Assembly (NCBI RefSeq): GCF_007859935.1
Contig: NZ_SJPO01000003.1
Coordinates: 82,827 to 146,826 of the forward strand
From: Posidoniimonas polymericola
GTDB taxonomy: Bacteria > Planctomycetota > Planctomycetia > Pirellulales > Lacipirellulaceae
Direction of reading: 5' to 3'
Length of the DNA: 64,000 nt
Of the stretch, positions 18,889 to 29,010 are shown one piece after another (position 1 is the first letter of the stretch; each line of letters begins with the position of its first letter). The position numbers and the translations under genes were made by a program. The notes beneath the pieces are model-generated. The model saw only the letters and a list, made by a program, of their open reading frames with translations, made no database searches and had not been told where the DNA came from.

Positions 18889-19824
18889 TTGCTCCGGATT
18901 ATTCTCGCCATCTCGATTGCCACGGTCGGCTGCCACCGCTGGGACCTCCAGCCCGGCAAGACCGTCCAGGCGCCCCCGCCCACGACGGCCTACTGCCCGC
19001 CGTGCGGCCCCGGGTACATCGAGGGCGTGTACGACCCGTGCAACCCGTGCCTGGACCCGTTCGGCGACCCCTGCTTTGGCGGCCCCGGCTACGGCGACCC
19101 CTGTTATGGCGGCGAGTACATCCTGATGGAGCCGGGCGCCGCTTACGTGATGCCGGGCCCCGCGCCGGGCATGGCTCCCGGGGCCGCGCCGATGGCCCCA
19201 CCGGCTCAGCAGTCGACGCCGCAGCCGGGCTGGTTCGATGTGCTCCCCAACGGCGACGCGGCGATCAGCCCCGACTTCGGCCTGCCGACCGCGCCGGTGG
19301 TCGAGAACGCGTTGCCCAATCCGATGGTGATCCGCGTGGTCAACAACGAACTCGCCTGGGACCAGCTGGCGGACGTCACGGCAAGCTACTTCCCGATCCG
19401 CCGCGAGCAGCCGGTGCAGATGCTCGACGGCGTCGTGACCGAGGGCTTCATCGAGACCTCGCCCCGCGCCGGCGCGACAATCTTCGAGCCGCACCGCAAG
19501 GACGTGGCCGGCTCGTACAACCGCTGGGAGAGCACACTGCAGTCGATCCGCCGCTTCGGCTACATCCGCGTCACGCCGACCGCCGAGGGCTGGGCGATCG
19601 AGCCGCAGGTGTTCAAGGAGCTGGAGGACGTGCCGCGGCCGGAGCACGCCTCGGCTGGCGCGGCGTCGCTGCGGAGCGACAACTCGTTGCCGACCGAACG
19701 CCGCGTGGACGTCGACTACAGCGAGCCAACCGGCGTGTGGATCCGGCTCGGCCGCGACCAGCCGCTCGAGCAGAAGATGCTTAAAGAGATCTACGAGCGG
19801 CTGACCGGCGCGCCGATCCAGTAG
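18889..19824 (+). CDS. Putative lipoprotein, Cys/Pro/Gly-rich
   Basis: A 311-residue protein of unknown function that starts with TTG after AAAGGA. The short signal ends SIATVGC, an acceptable lipobox, so the mature protein should be lipid-anchored at Cys15. Residues about 25-85 are unusual: Pro/Gly/Cys-rich repeats of the form PCGPGYIEG, DPCNPCLDP, GDPCFGG and GDPCYGG. Residues about 115-311 form a mixed alpha/beta domain (PVVENALPNPMVIRVVN, WESTLQSIRRFGYIRV, EGWAIEPQVFKELEDV, TGVWIRLGRDQPLEQK) that I do not recognise. It has no clear operon partner. Confidence 0.7.
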   Translation: MLRIILAISIATVGCHRWDLQPGKTVQAPPPTTAYCPPCGPGYIEGVYDPCNPCLDPFGDPCFGGPGYGDPCYGGEYILMEPGAAYVMPGPAPGMAPGAAPMAPPAQQSTPQPGWFDVLPNGDAAISPDFGLPTAPVVENALPNPMVIRVVNNELAWDQLADVTASYFPIRREQPVQMLDGVVTEGFIETSPRAGATIFEPHRKDVAGSYNRWESTLQSIRRFGYIRVTPTAEGWAIEPQVFKELEDVPRPEHASAGAASLRSDNSLPTERRVDVDYSEPTGVWIRLGRDQPLEQKMLKEIYERLTGAPIQ

Positions 19825-20219
19825 CGCCTCGGCAGCGCAGGCGCCTGCGGCTACCGTCTCAACGAGCAGCCCGGCCGCGTGGCGACCGGTCCGGCCGGAT
19901 ACTCGGCGCCGGCACGACGCGGACAGCAATCCGGCCTATTGTCGGGATGACGGGCGGGGCGCCGGTCCGCTGCGCTCCTCGGTCGCGCGGCCGGCGCCGC
20001 TATCACTCGGGTTCTTGCAGAGTTCGACGACATGTCGCAGTGTCTGATGAAAATTCGAGTGAATCTCGCCGCATCGGTGGCCTTTACCGATTGTTGGCGC
20101 GCTCTTCGCACCCCTTCTTGTTGAGTCATGCGAGACGGATACCAACGGAATCTCGGTCGGCGGCCGTCGGCTGGGCCCTCTCGCGGATAACAAGGACTAA
20201 GCAAGAAGGAGACGCACTT
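19825..20219. other. Intergenic region upstream of the tandem-repeat protein gene
   Basis: About 395 bases. A frame joined in-phase to the next gene runs through it, but its sequence is unlike protein. It ends with the ribosome binding site AAGGAGA at 20206-20212. I see no further motif besides a small palindrome (GCAGGCGCCTGC, 19837-19848) just after the upstream stop, which might be part of a weak terminator. Confidence 0.5.
20206..20212 (+). promoter_or_regulatory. Strong Shine-Dalgarno of the repeat protein gene
   Basis: AAGGAGA, seven bases before ATG 20220. It decides this start over a frame that continues more than 90 codons upstream. Confidence 0.75.
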
Positions 20220-21971
20220 ATGAAGATTACGCTGTGGAGAAGTATCGCGGTTGCTAGTATGGGCTTCGCCCCATTGGCTGTGCCAGCCAACGCCAACGCC
20301 GCTTCGGACGCCCGGAGCAATACGACCAACGCTCGAGAGTCGTGGATCGAGCAGTCGCCCTACTACGAGCAGGAGGCGTGGTACGACGTCACCGAATGGT
20401 TTGACGGCGACGACTACACACGCACCGAAGAGGCGTGGAACGACGACAGCGAGGGCGACGGGTACTCGTACGACTACCGTGGGTCGGAATCGAACGCCGA
20501 TTCGAATTCGTACGGCTACGACAACCGCAACGGCGGCGACAACTGGTTCTATGATTACTACGACGGCCAGTACTTTACCTACGACGACCTCAGCAACGAC
20601 CGCATCTACCGTTCGGCGGCGGTCTACTCTGACTACGACAACGACGGCTACTTTGACGCCGTGCTCACCGCGTACGACTCGAACGGCGACGGCCTGTACG
20701 AGTCGGGCGACTACTATACTCTGAACTCGACCGCCGACCAGAAACAGGGGAAGCAGTCGAAGCAGGGTCAGCAGCCGCAGCAGTCGCGTCAGCAGGAGCT
20801 GACCGGCACGGTCAAGAACGTCAAGCGGGCGAGCGTGCGTGACACGAAGCACCTGGTCGCGATGGTCAAGACCGACAGCGGCAAGCAGTTCGCATGCGAC
20901 CTCGGCCCCGCCAAGGATATGAAGAATGTGGACCTCGCACAGGGCGACAAGTTGACCGTGGCCGGCCCTGCTCTGAAGGTAGGCGACAAGCGCGTCGTGA
21001 TGGCCGACTGGGTGAAGCTGCAGGACAGCGACCAGAAGACCAAGGTCGACCGCAGCGAGGCGACCCTGCAGGGCAAGGTGGTCGACACCAAGAAGGCCAG
21101 CATCCGCGGCCAGAAGCACCTGTTGGTGAAGCTGAAGACCGACGCCGGTAAGAAGTGCCTGTGCGACCTCGGCCCCGCCGACGAGCTCGACGCCAACTTT
21201 GAGCAGGGCGACCAGCTGAAGGTGACTGGGGTCCCCGCCAAGGCCAACGGCCGTAAGCTGGTCCTCGCCGAGTCGGTTACGATCGACGGTGACAAGACCC
21301 GGATCCACCGCGCAGAGCGGCTGCGAGGCCACTCGGGCAACCAGTCGGCTAACAGCGAGCGGCACACCAGCGGCCAGCAAGCGCTGACTAGCGTGCAGGG
21401 TGAGGTGCGGTCAACCCGCCAGCTCAGCGTACGCGGCAACGAGCGGAACGTCGCGGTGATCGATGCTAACGATGGCCGCCAGATGCTCATCGACCTCGGC
21501 TCGGCCGACGCTTCGCAGGTGTCGCTGCAGCAGGGCGACCGCATCCAGGCTAAGGGCATCGTGACCAAGGCTAAGAATGGCAAGCCTGTGCTGCTCGCCC
21601 GCACCGTGATGCACGATGGTCAGACGACCCGCATCGACAACCGCCAGCAGCGTTCGAGCCTAACCAGCGCCAGCGAGATCTCTGGCAAGGTGCAGCAGCT
21701 TAAGACCGTGACGGTCAATGATTCGGAGCGTCAGCTGGCCCGCATTAAGACCGATGACGGCCGCACCGCGACCGTCGATTTCGGTTCGCCGGATCAGGAC
21801 GCGGGCAACATCTCGCAGGGCGACACCATTACCGCCGAGGGCGTGTCGGTGAAGGTCGCGGACAAGACGATCTTGGTGGCGTTCGAGGTCTCGCCAGAGA
21901 ACGGCGACTCGTTCAAGGTCGACCGTGGCTTCGATAGCCAGTCAGACCGTAGCCCCGCTAGCCGCCGATAG
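20220..21971 (+). CDS. Secreted protein with four tandem OB-like repeats
   Basis: A 583-residue exported protein of unknown function. Signal peptide about 1-28 (ANANA). Residues about 40-165 are extremely rich in Asp, Tyr, Asn and Gly and end with two calcium-loop-like segments (DYDNDGYFD, DSNGDGLYESGD) that resemble EF-hand or dockerin loops. After a Gln-rich linker come four similar ~80-residue repeats starting near 194, 281, 391 and 486. Each has a start like ELTGTVKNVK/TLQGKVVDTK/SVQGEVRSTR/EISGKVQQLK, a strand with K(T/T)D.G..., a LGPA/FGSP turn, and a QGD(K/Q/R/T) strand, then a final VLLA/LVLAE strand. This looks like an OB-fold or similar small beta barrel. A good ribosome binding site precedes it and a terminator follows at 22007, so it is a single-gene unit. 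Confidence 0.8.
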   Translation: MKITLWRSIAVASMGFAPLAVPANANAASDARSNTTNARESWIEQSPYYEQEAWYDVTEWFDGDDYTRTEEAWNDDSEGDGYSYDYRGSESNADSNSYGYDNRNGGDNWFYDYYDGQYFTYDDLSNDRIYRSAAVYSDYDNDGYFDAVLTAYDSNGDGLYESGDYYTLNSTADQKQGKQSKQGQQPQQSRQQELTGTVKNVKRASVRDTKHLVAMVKTDSGKQFACDLGPAKDMKNVDLAQGDKLTVAGPALKVGDKRVVMADWVKLQDSDQKTKVDRSEATLQGKVVDTKKASIRGQKHLLVKLKTDAGKKCLCDLGPADELDANFEQGDQLKVTGVPAKANGRKLVLAESVTIDGDKTRIHRAERLRGHSGNQSANSERHTSGQQALTSVQGEVRSTRQLSVRGNERNVAVIDANDGRQMLIDLGSADASQVSLQQGDRIQAKGIVTKAKNGKPVLLARTVMHDGQTTRIDNRQQRSSLTSASEISGKVQQLKTVTVNDSERQLARIKTDDGRTATVDFGSPDQDAGNISQGDTITAEGVSVKVADKTILVAFEVSPENGDSFKVDRGFDSQSDRSPASRR

Positions 21972-22006
21972 TGCGTAAACGAGAACTAGAAAAGACGAGT
22001 GTTCAC

Positions 22007-22041
22007 ACGCTGGTCGGCCCCGCGCCGGCCAGCGTTTTTTT
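22007..22041 (+). terminator. Rho-independent terminator after the repeat protein gene
   Basis: Arms CGCTGG (22008-22013) with partner CCAGCG (22029-22034), extended inside by GGCC/GGCC pairs, followed by seven T residues. Confidence 0.9.
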
Positions 22042-22143
22042 GTGCGCTGGGCTAGCCGCTGCGGGTGGTATGCTAGTGTTGCGGTTCTGATTTGGCCCTC
22101 GTGGCTGACCCGACTCATTTACTCTTCCAAATTCGAGACTCCC

Positions 22144-23757
22144 GTGAGAAAGCTCTTCATTGTTGCTCTGTGTTTGTCCGCAGCCTCTCCACGCTTAGCG
22201 GCCGCGGAACAACCCGGTGGCGTGACCCGCAATCCCGTAATCTGGGCCGATGTGCCCGACATGGCGATCCTGAGGGACGGCGACACGTACTACATGAGCA
22301 GCACCACGATGCACATGTCGCCCGGCGTGCCGATCATGAAGTCGCACGACCTCGTCGACTGGAAGCTGGTCGGCTACGCGTACGACACGCTCGACGACGC
22401 CGACGCGCTGAACGTGGAGAACGGCCAGTCTGCCTACGGCGCCGGCTCTTGGGCCAGCAGCCTGCGGAAGCACGACGGCGTCTACTACGTCACTACCTTC
22501 TCAGGAACCACGCGTAAGAACTACGTCTACACGACCGACGACATCGAGCACGGGCCGTGGAAGAAGCAGTCGTTCGAGCCGATGCTGCACGACCACTCGT
22601 TGTTCTTCGACGACGGCCGCGCTTACATGATCTACGGCGGCGGCGATATCCGGCTGGTGGAGCTCAAGGCCGACCTGTCGGGCGTGAAGCCGGGCGGGGT
22701 CGATCAGGTTATCGTCCGCGACGCCGGCGCCGTGGCGGGCGGTCGGCGGGGCTTGCCGGCAGAGGGATCGCAGATGGTCAAGCACGACGGCCGCTACTAC
22801 CTGTTCAACATCACCTGGCCGCGGGGCGATATGCGGACGCAGATTGTCCATCGGGCCGACCAGCTCACCGGACCGTACGAGGGCCGCGTGGTGCTGCACG
22901 ACCAGGGCGTCGCGCAGGGCACGATCGTCGACACGCCCGACGGCGACTGGTACGCGTTCATCTTCCAGGACCACGGCGCCGTGGGCCGCACGCCGTGGCT
23001 CGTGCCGGTGCGTTGGGAGGACGGCTGGCCGGTGCACGGCGTCGATGGCAAGGCGCCGCGCGTGCTTGACCTGCCGGCCGACCCCGACGGCTTGGCCGGC
23101 CCCGATGGCCTGTCTGGAATCGTCGCCTCGGACGACTTCGAGCGGGCCGCGGGCGACCGGCCGCTGCCGCTCGCCTGGCAGTGGAACCACAACCCTGTGA
23201 ATGAGCTGTGGTCGCTCGACCAGCGGCCCGGCTGGCTGCGGCTGACGACCGGCCGCGTGGACCAGACCCTGGTGCAGACCCGCAACACGCTCACGCAGCG
23301 GACCTTCGGACCGGCGTGCTCCGCCACGGTCAAGCTCGACGCGTCCGGCCTGCGGGACGGCGATGTCGCCGGGCTCGGCCTGCTGCAGCGGCAGTACGGG
23401 TATGTCGGTGTTCAGAATGACGGCGGGCAACTGGCGGTGGTGGCCGTGGCGGCCGAGCGGTACCAGCCGAGCGAGCAAGCGCGGACGCCGATCGACCAGC
23501 CGGTGGTCTACCTGCGAGCAGAGTGCGACTTCCGCGATCGAGAGGGTGGCCCCGGCTGGGTCGACCGCGGCGGCTTCGCCTACAGTCTTGACGGCCAGGA
23601 GTGGAAATCGATCGGCGACCCCTTGCCGATGGCGTACACCTTGCCACACTTCATGGGTTACCGCTTCGCGCTGTTCAGTCTGTCGACCAATACGCCGGGC
23701 GGTCACGCCGACTTTGACGACTTCACGATCAGCGACCAGCTTCGCGCCGGGGAATAA
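22144..23757 (+). CDS. GH43 family glycoside hydrolase (beta-xylosidase / arabinofuranosidase type)
   Basis: A 537-residue secreted enzyme with signal peptide (about 1-20). Residues about 25-310 form a five-bladed GH43 propeller: NPVIWADVPDMAI with the catalytic base Asp near the start, HDHSLFFDDGRAYMIYGG with the pKa-modulating Asp, and LPAEGSQM with the general-acid Glu. Residues about 325-537 are the beta-sandwich C-terminal domain usual for GH43 xylosidases (GH43_C2 / concanavalin-like), ending GGHADFDDFTI. The frame extends 34 codons further 5' but GTG 22144 opens the signal peptide. The known activity is exo-release of xylose or arabinose from plant or algal hemicellulose; which one is not readable. 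A TerC-like gene follows after 38 bases. Confidence 0.9.
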   Translation: MRKLFIVALCLSAASPRLAAAEQPGGVTRNPVIWADVPDMAILRDGDTYYMSSTTMHMSPGVPIMKSHDLVDWKLVGYAYDTLDDADALNVENGQSAYGAGSWASSLRKHDGVYYVTTFSGTTRKNYVYTTDDIEHGPWKKQSFEPMLHDHSLFFDDGRAYMIYGGGDIRLVELKADLSGVKPGGVDQVIVRDAGAVAGGRRGLPAEGSQMVKHDGRYYLFNITWPRGDMRTQIVHRADQLTGPYEGRVVLHDQGVAQGTIVDTPDGDWYAFIFQDHGAVGRTPWLVPVRWEDGWPVHGVDGKAPRVLDLPADPDGLAGPDGLSGIVASDDFERAAGDRPLPLAWQWNHNPVNELWSLDQRPGWLRLTTGRVDQTLVQTRNTLTQRTFGPACSATVKLDASGLRDGDVAGLGLLQRQYGYVGVQNDGGQLAVVAVAAERYQPSEQARTPIDQPVVYLRAECDFRDREGGPGWVDRGGFAYSLDGQEWKSIGDPLPMAYTLPHFMGYRFALFSLSTNTPGGHADFDDFTISDQLRAGE

Positions 23758-23795
23758 CGCGGCGCGGTTGCCGCTCCCCTGGATCCCGCTGCAAC

Positions 23796-24518
23796 ATGCC
23801 CGACTTCATTGCTACGCTGCTGCTCCTGATCGCGCTCGAGCTGGTGCTCGGCGTCGACAATATTGTGGTGATCTCGATCATCGTTTCGCGGCTTCCGGAG
23901 CAGGCCCGGCAGCGGGCCCGGGTGATCGGCTTGTCGCTGGCTCTCGCGGCTCGGCTGGTGATGGTGGCGGGATTCTCCTGGGTGCTGTCGCTTGAGGAGC
24001 CGATCGTGCTGGGCATGTCGGTCCGTGATTTGATCCTGCTGGGCGGCGGCGGGTTCCTGATGTGGAAGGCGGTCCGCGAGATCCACCACACGGTCGAGCT
24101 GATCGAGGACGAGCCGGTCGAGGTCGCCGCCCCGCGGCGGGCGATGGCGTCCGCGATCGGCCTGATCCTGGTGCTCGACATGGTGTTCGCGCTCGACTCG
24201 GTGATCACGGCGGTCGGCATGACGGACAACCTGTGGGTGATCGCGTCGGCGGTGATCGCATCGTTTGTGGTGCTGCTGTTCGCGGCCGGCCCGGTCGGCG
24301 ACTTCGTGATCAACAACCCGACTTTCAAGATCCTGGCGCTGTCGTTCCTGATCACGATCGGCATCGTGTTGATGCTTGAGGCCATGCACCACGAGGTTCC
24401 CAAGGCGTACATCTACCTGCCGATGGGCTTCGCCACCTTCGTGCAGCTCTTGCAGTGGCGGCTGCTGAAGAACAAGTCGCGGAAGGGCGAGCCTGTGGTG
24501 ACCGCGAAGGCGGAGTGA
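23796..24518 (+). CDS. TerC family integral membrane protein
   Basis: A 240-residue protein with about seven membrane segments. The family's acidic residues in the membrane are visible: the start LLLIALELVLGVDNIVVISIIV (Glu and Asp in segment 1) and VLDMVFALDSVITAVG (Asp in a central segment). TerC relatives act in metal efflux or loading of exported metalloproteins such as manganese enzymes; the present role is inferred only. It follows the GH43 gene after 38 bases and may be co-transcribed. A GC hairpin at 24526-24548 separates it from the convergent DUF1501 gene. Confidence 0.9.
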   Translation: MPDFIATLLLLIALELVLGVDNIVVISIIVSRLPEQARQRARVIGLSLALAARLVMVAGFSWVLSLEEPIVLGMSVRDLILLGGGGFLMWKAVREIHHTVELIEDEPVEVAAPRRAMASAIGLILVLDMVFALDSVITAVGMTDNLWVIASAVIASFVVLLFAAGPVGDFVINNPTFKILALSFLITIGIVLMLEAMHHEVPKAYIYLPMGFATFVQLLQWRLLKNKSRKGEPVVTAKAE

Positions 24519-24525
24519 GCTTGTC

Positions 24526-24548
24526 CCCCTCCCCTTGATGGGGAGGGG
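24526..24548. terminator. GC hairpin between convergent genes
   Basis: Arms CCCCTCCCC (24526-24534) and GGGGAGGGG (24540-24548) with loop TTGAT. It lies seven bases after the TerC stop. There is no T run, so it could be a bidirectional stop or one of the C/G-rich intergenic repeats that also occur at 32270-32287. Confidence 0.45.
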
Positions 24549-24630
24549 AGTTGGGGTCCCGCCTGGCCGCTGGGCGCCCCCACCCCGGCCTCTGCCCTAG
24601 GGACGGGCCCAGAGGGGGAGGGTGATCCTA

Positions 24631-26073
<1,443 letters not shown>

Positions 26074-26080
26074 AGCTGGT

Positions 26081-28444
26081 TCAGTTCCGGGTGATCGTCT
26101 CGCCGAGGTTCAGCACGGCGCGGCAAGCGAAGGTCCACGCGGCGAGCTCGGGCGTTGCTATTCCTTGGGCCGCCTCGCTCAGCCCGACGCCGAGCAGCCG
26201 CTCGGCTTCTTGCGGCAGGGCGGTGTAGTGGTCGCGTTGTTCGTGAACCAGCGACAAGATTGCCTTGTGCTCAACCTCGTCGGCCGGCCGTGAGACAGCG
26301 CGGCGGAACAGCTCGTCGACCCGGGCGTCGTCTTCGCTAGCGGCGGCGAGGGCCTCGGTCGCCATTACGCGGGCCGCCTCGACGAACGTCGGGTCGTTGA
26401 GCAGGGTGAGGGTTGCCAGCGGGGTGCTCGACCGCGGCCGGCGAGCGGTGCACTCCTCGCGGGTCGGCGCGTCGAACGCCTTGAGCATCGGGTGCAGGTA
26501 CTGCCGCTGCCAGTGCACGTAAACGCCGCGGCGCCACTGGTCGGCGTCGGTGCTCGCCTGGTACTTGCGGCGAGGGAAGTTGAGGTGCTCGTAGTAGTCG
26601 ACCGGCTGGTACGGCTTGACGCTCGGGCCGCCGAGCTCGTTGATCAGCAGGCCGCTGGCGGTCAGCGCGTTGTCGCGGATCATCTCAGCCGGCAGCCGGA
26701 ACCGGCCCTGCCGCGCGAGCAGTTGGTTCGCCGGGTCGCGCTCGAGCAACTCGGCCGAGGCGTACGACGACTGCCGGTACGCCCGGCTCATCGCGATCTG
26801 CTTCATCATGTGCTTGACGTCCCAGCCAGATCGGACGAATTCGACCGACAGGTTGTCGAGCAGCGCGGGGTGCGTCGGCGGCTGGCCCTGGCCGCCGAAG
26901 TCGTCCATCACCGACGCCAGGCCCTCGCCGAACATCAGGCCCCAGAACCGGTTGGCCATCACCCGCGCGGTCAGCAGACCGGCGCCCCGATCAGGGTCGA
27001 CCAGCCAACGGGCCAGGTCGAGCCGCGTCGCGCGGCCCGGCAGCGGGCGCCAGCCAAGCGACTCCGGCGCCGCCGGCGGGACCACCTCGCCTGACTCGTC
27101 CTGCCAGTCGCCGCGGCCCAGCACCCGCACCTCGCGGGGCGTGGTCGACGCCGAGATAGGCATGCTTACCGGCTTGGCGAGCCGCTTGCGTAGCGTTGTT
27201 AGCGCGGCCAGCTCCTCGGGCGACGCGCCGGCCGCCGTGAGCTCGGCGATCTGCTGCTTGATCTCTGCGAGGCGCTGCCGCTGGTAAACGCTCTGGACCG
27301 GCAGCTCCGGGTTGCGTGGGCTTGGGTTCCGGTTGAGGTTGCCGTAAGGGTTGACGAGGTGCTCCTCATCGTCGACATCGGCGAAGAACGCGCCGAGCTG
27401 GTAGAACTCCTTGATCGACAGCGGGTCGAACTTGTGGTCGTGGCACTGGCAGCAGCCCATCGTGGCCGCCATCCAGACCTGCGACACGTTCCGCACGCGG
27501 TCGGCCTGGTAGATTGCGCGGTACTCCTTGAGCTGCACGCCCCCCTCGTGCGAGGTCTGCAGCAGCCGGTTGTAGCCCGACGCGATCCGTTCGTCCTGGT
27601 CGGCGTCGGGCACGAGGTCGCCGGCGAGCTGCTCGATGGTGAACTCGTCGAACGGCTTGCTCGTGTTGAACGCGTGGATGACGTAGTCGCGGTACGGCCA
27701 GACGGTTTGGTTCTGGTCGCCGTGGTAGCCGACCGTGTCGGCGTACCGCACGAGGTCGAGCCAGTAGATCGCCATCCGCTCGCCAAATCGTGGCGAGGCG
27801 AGGTGCTGATCAACCATCTGCTCGTAGGCCGCGTCGGTCGGGTGGGCGGCGAACTTGTCGACCATCTCTTGGCTCGGCGGCAGCCCGGTCAGGTCGAACG
27901 CCAGCCGCCGCGCGAGCGTGACCGGATCGGCCTGGTCGGAAGGCGAAAGCTCTTCCCGCTGCAAACGGTCGAGCACGAACCGGTCGATCCAGTTGGCGGG
28001 CCAGTCGGTCGCGTCGGCTGCATCGCCGGGTGGTGGGGGCTCGGTCCACTTCGGAGGCACGTACGCCCAGGCGGGGGCGTAGGGCGCGCCGGCCTCGATC
28101 CAGGAGCGGAGCGTCTGCTTCTCTTTCTCGGTGAGGTCCTTGTGCGCCTCGGGCGGCGGCATGACGAGCCCCTCGTCGTCGGCGAAGATCCGAGTGAGCA
28201 CCTCGCTTTCGCCGGGCGCGTCGGCGTCAATCGCCCGGAGACCGCCGCGGTCCGCCTTCGCCGCGTCCTCGACATCCAGCCGCAGGTCCGCCGCGCGGTG
28301 CGCCGAGTCCGGCCCGTGGCACTGGAAGCACTTGTCCGACAAGATCGGCCGCACCAGGGCGTTGAAGTCGATCTCGCCGCGCGCGCCGCCAACGAGGGTT
28401 AGCATGCTGGCAGCAGCGAGGAGCGTTGTGGTCCGAGTGGGCAT
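26081..28444 (-). CDS. Cytochrome c-domain DUF1549/DUF1553 protein
   Basis: A 787-residue exported protein. Signal peptide about 1-23. Residues about 25-115 are a planctomycete-type cytochrome c domain (PSCyt1) with haem motif CFQCH (39-43) and a later axial-Met candidate in EGLVMPPPEAHK. Next is DUF1549 (about 135-345; NWIDRFVLDRL, GMYW-like region YWLDLVRYADT, CQCHDHKFDP) and DUF1553 (about 495-745; RVMANRFWGLMFGEGL, DFGGQGQPPTHPALLD). The two-gene unit with DUF1501 occurs in dozens of copies in planctomycetes and may act in electron-linked oxidation of sulfated polysaccharide breakdown products; that is a hypothesis in the field, not visible here. ATG 28444 is chosen over the longer frame because it opens the signal peptide. 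Confidence 0.93.
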   Translation of the reverse strand: MPTRTTTLLAAASMLTLVGGARGEIDFNALVRPILSDKCFQCHGPDSAHRAADLRLDVEDAAKADRGGLRAIDADAPGESEVLTRIFADDEGLVMPPPEAHKDLTEKEKQTLRSWIEAGAPYAPAWAYVPPKWTEPPPPGDAADATDWPANWIDRFVLDRLQREELSPSDQADPVTLARRLAFDLTGLPPSQEMVDKFAAHPTDAAYEQMVDQHLASPRFGERMAIYWLDLVRYADTVGYHGDQNQTVWPYRDYVIHAFNTSKPFDEFTIEQLAGDLVPDADQDERIASGYNRLLQTSHEGGVQLKEYRAIYQADRVRNVSQVWMAATMGCCQCHDHKFDPLSIKEFYQLGAFFADVDDEEHLVNPYGNLNRNPSPRNPELPVQSVYQRQRLAEIKQQIAELTAAGASPEELAALTTLRKRLAKPVSMPISASTTPREVRVLGRGDWQDESGEVVPPAAPESLGWRPLPGRATRLDLARWLVDPDRGAGLLTARVMANRFWGLMFGEGLASVMDDFGGQGQPPTHPALLDNLSVEFVRSGWDVKHMMKQIAMSRAYRQSSYASAELLERDPANQLLARQGRFRLPAEMIRDNALTASGLLINELGGPSVKPYQPVDYYEHLNFPRRKYQASTDADQWRRGVYVHWQRQYLHPMLKAFDAPTREECTARRPRSSTPLATLTLLNDPTFVEAARVMATEALAAASEDDARVDELFRRAVSRPADEVEHKAILSLVHEQRDHYTALPQEAERLLGVGLSEAAQGIATPELAAWTFACRAVLNLGETITRN

Positions 28445-28629
28445 AGCGTGAACGAGGAGGAAGCGAGCAGGGGCACGAGCGTGACTCCTCCATGCTAAGT
28501 GATCGCCGCGACGTTTTGAACCGAAAACGGCGCGAAATCGGAACCCGCTTGGGTACAGAAATTCGGGAATAATGCGGGGATTCGTTCGGTTGATGCAACG
28601 GTGGGGTGGCAATTTAAACTGCGAGCGGT
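28445..28629. other. AT-richer intergenic stretch
   Basis: About 185 bases upstream of the DUF1549/DUF1553 gene, so its promoter should be here. It includes a comparatively AT-rich part (28520-28620). No motif recognised. Confidence 0.4.
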
Positions 28630-29010
28630 CTACTCGGCGCCAGCGGTGTCGCTGAGTCGCTTAGCTCGCCAGTGTCTGCTCGCTTCGGAAGCGATGGGGC
28701 CCAGTTGGTCGGGCCCATCGCGGTCGAGGTTAAGGGCACTGGGGTGTAGTGGGAATAGCTGGCGAAAAGGCCGCAGTTGCAATTGGTGGGCGGTAGTAAA
28801 CCAGTACCACGAGTAGGTTCCGACGAGCCGCGGCTTTACTCCACGCGGATTGGGTGTGCGTTCGACGTAGCTGAACGAGTGGTCTGCTCGGAGAAACAAC
28901 TCGAATCGTTGTTCGGGCCCCGCAGACTCCCCTTGATTGGGTGGAGCATCGTGCGCGAGTCTCCACCGCCCCACCAGCGACTGGTCCCGCGGGTTGGCGC
29001 GCGAATCAGT
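28630..29010 (-). pseudogene. Degenerate coding remnant, lipocalin-like fragment
   Basis: A 114-codon frame (start GTG 28974) in the same phase as the frame that ends at 29011. The first half reads like a real protein (VGRWRL, RFELFLRADHSFSYVE, LVGTYSWYWF), a pattern seen in lipocalin-like or copper-resistance-like beta barrels, whereas the second half (after TTAHQLQ) looks random. I read it as a fragment that has lost its 3' part, or as a decayed continuation of the frames at 29011-29973. No ribosome binding site is visible. Confidence 0.4.
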
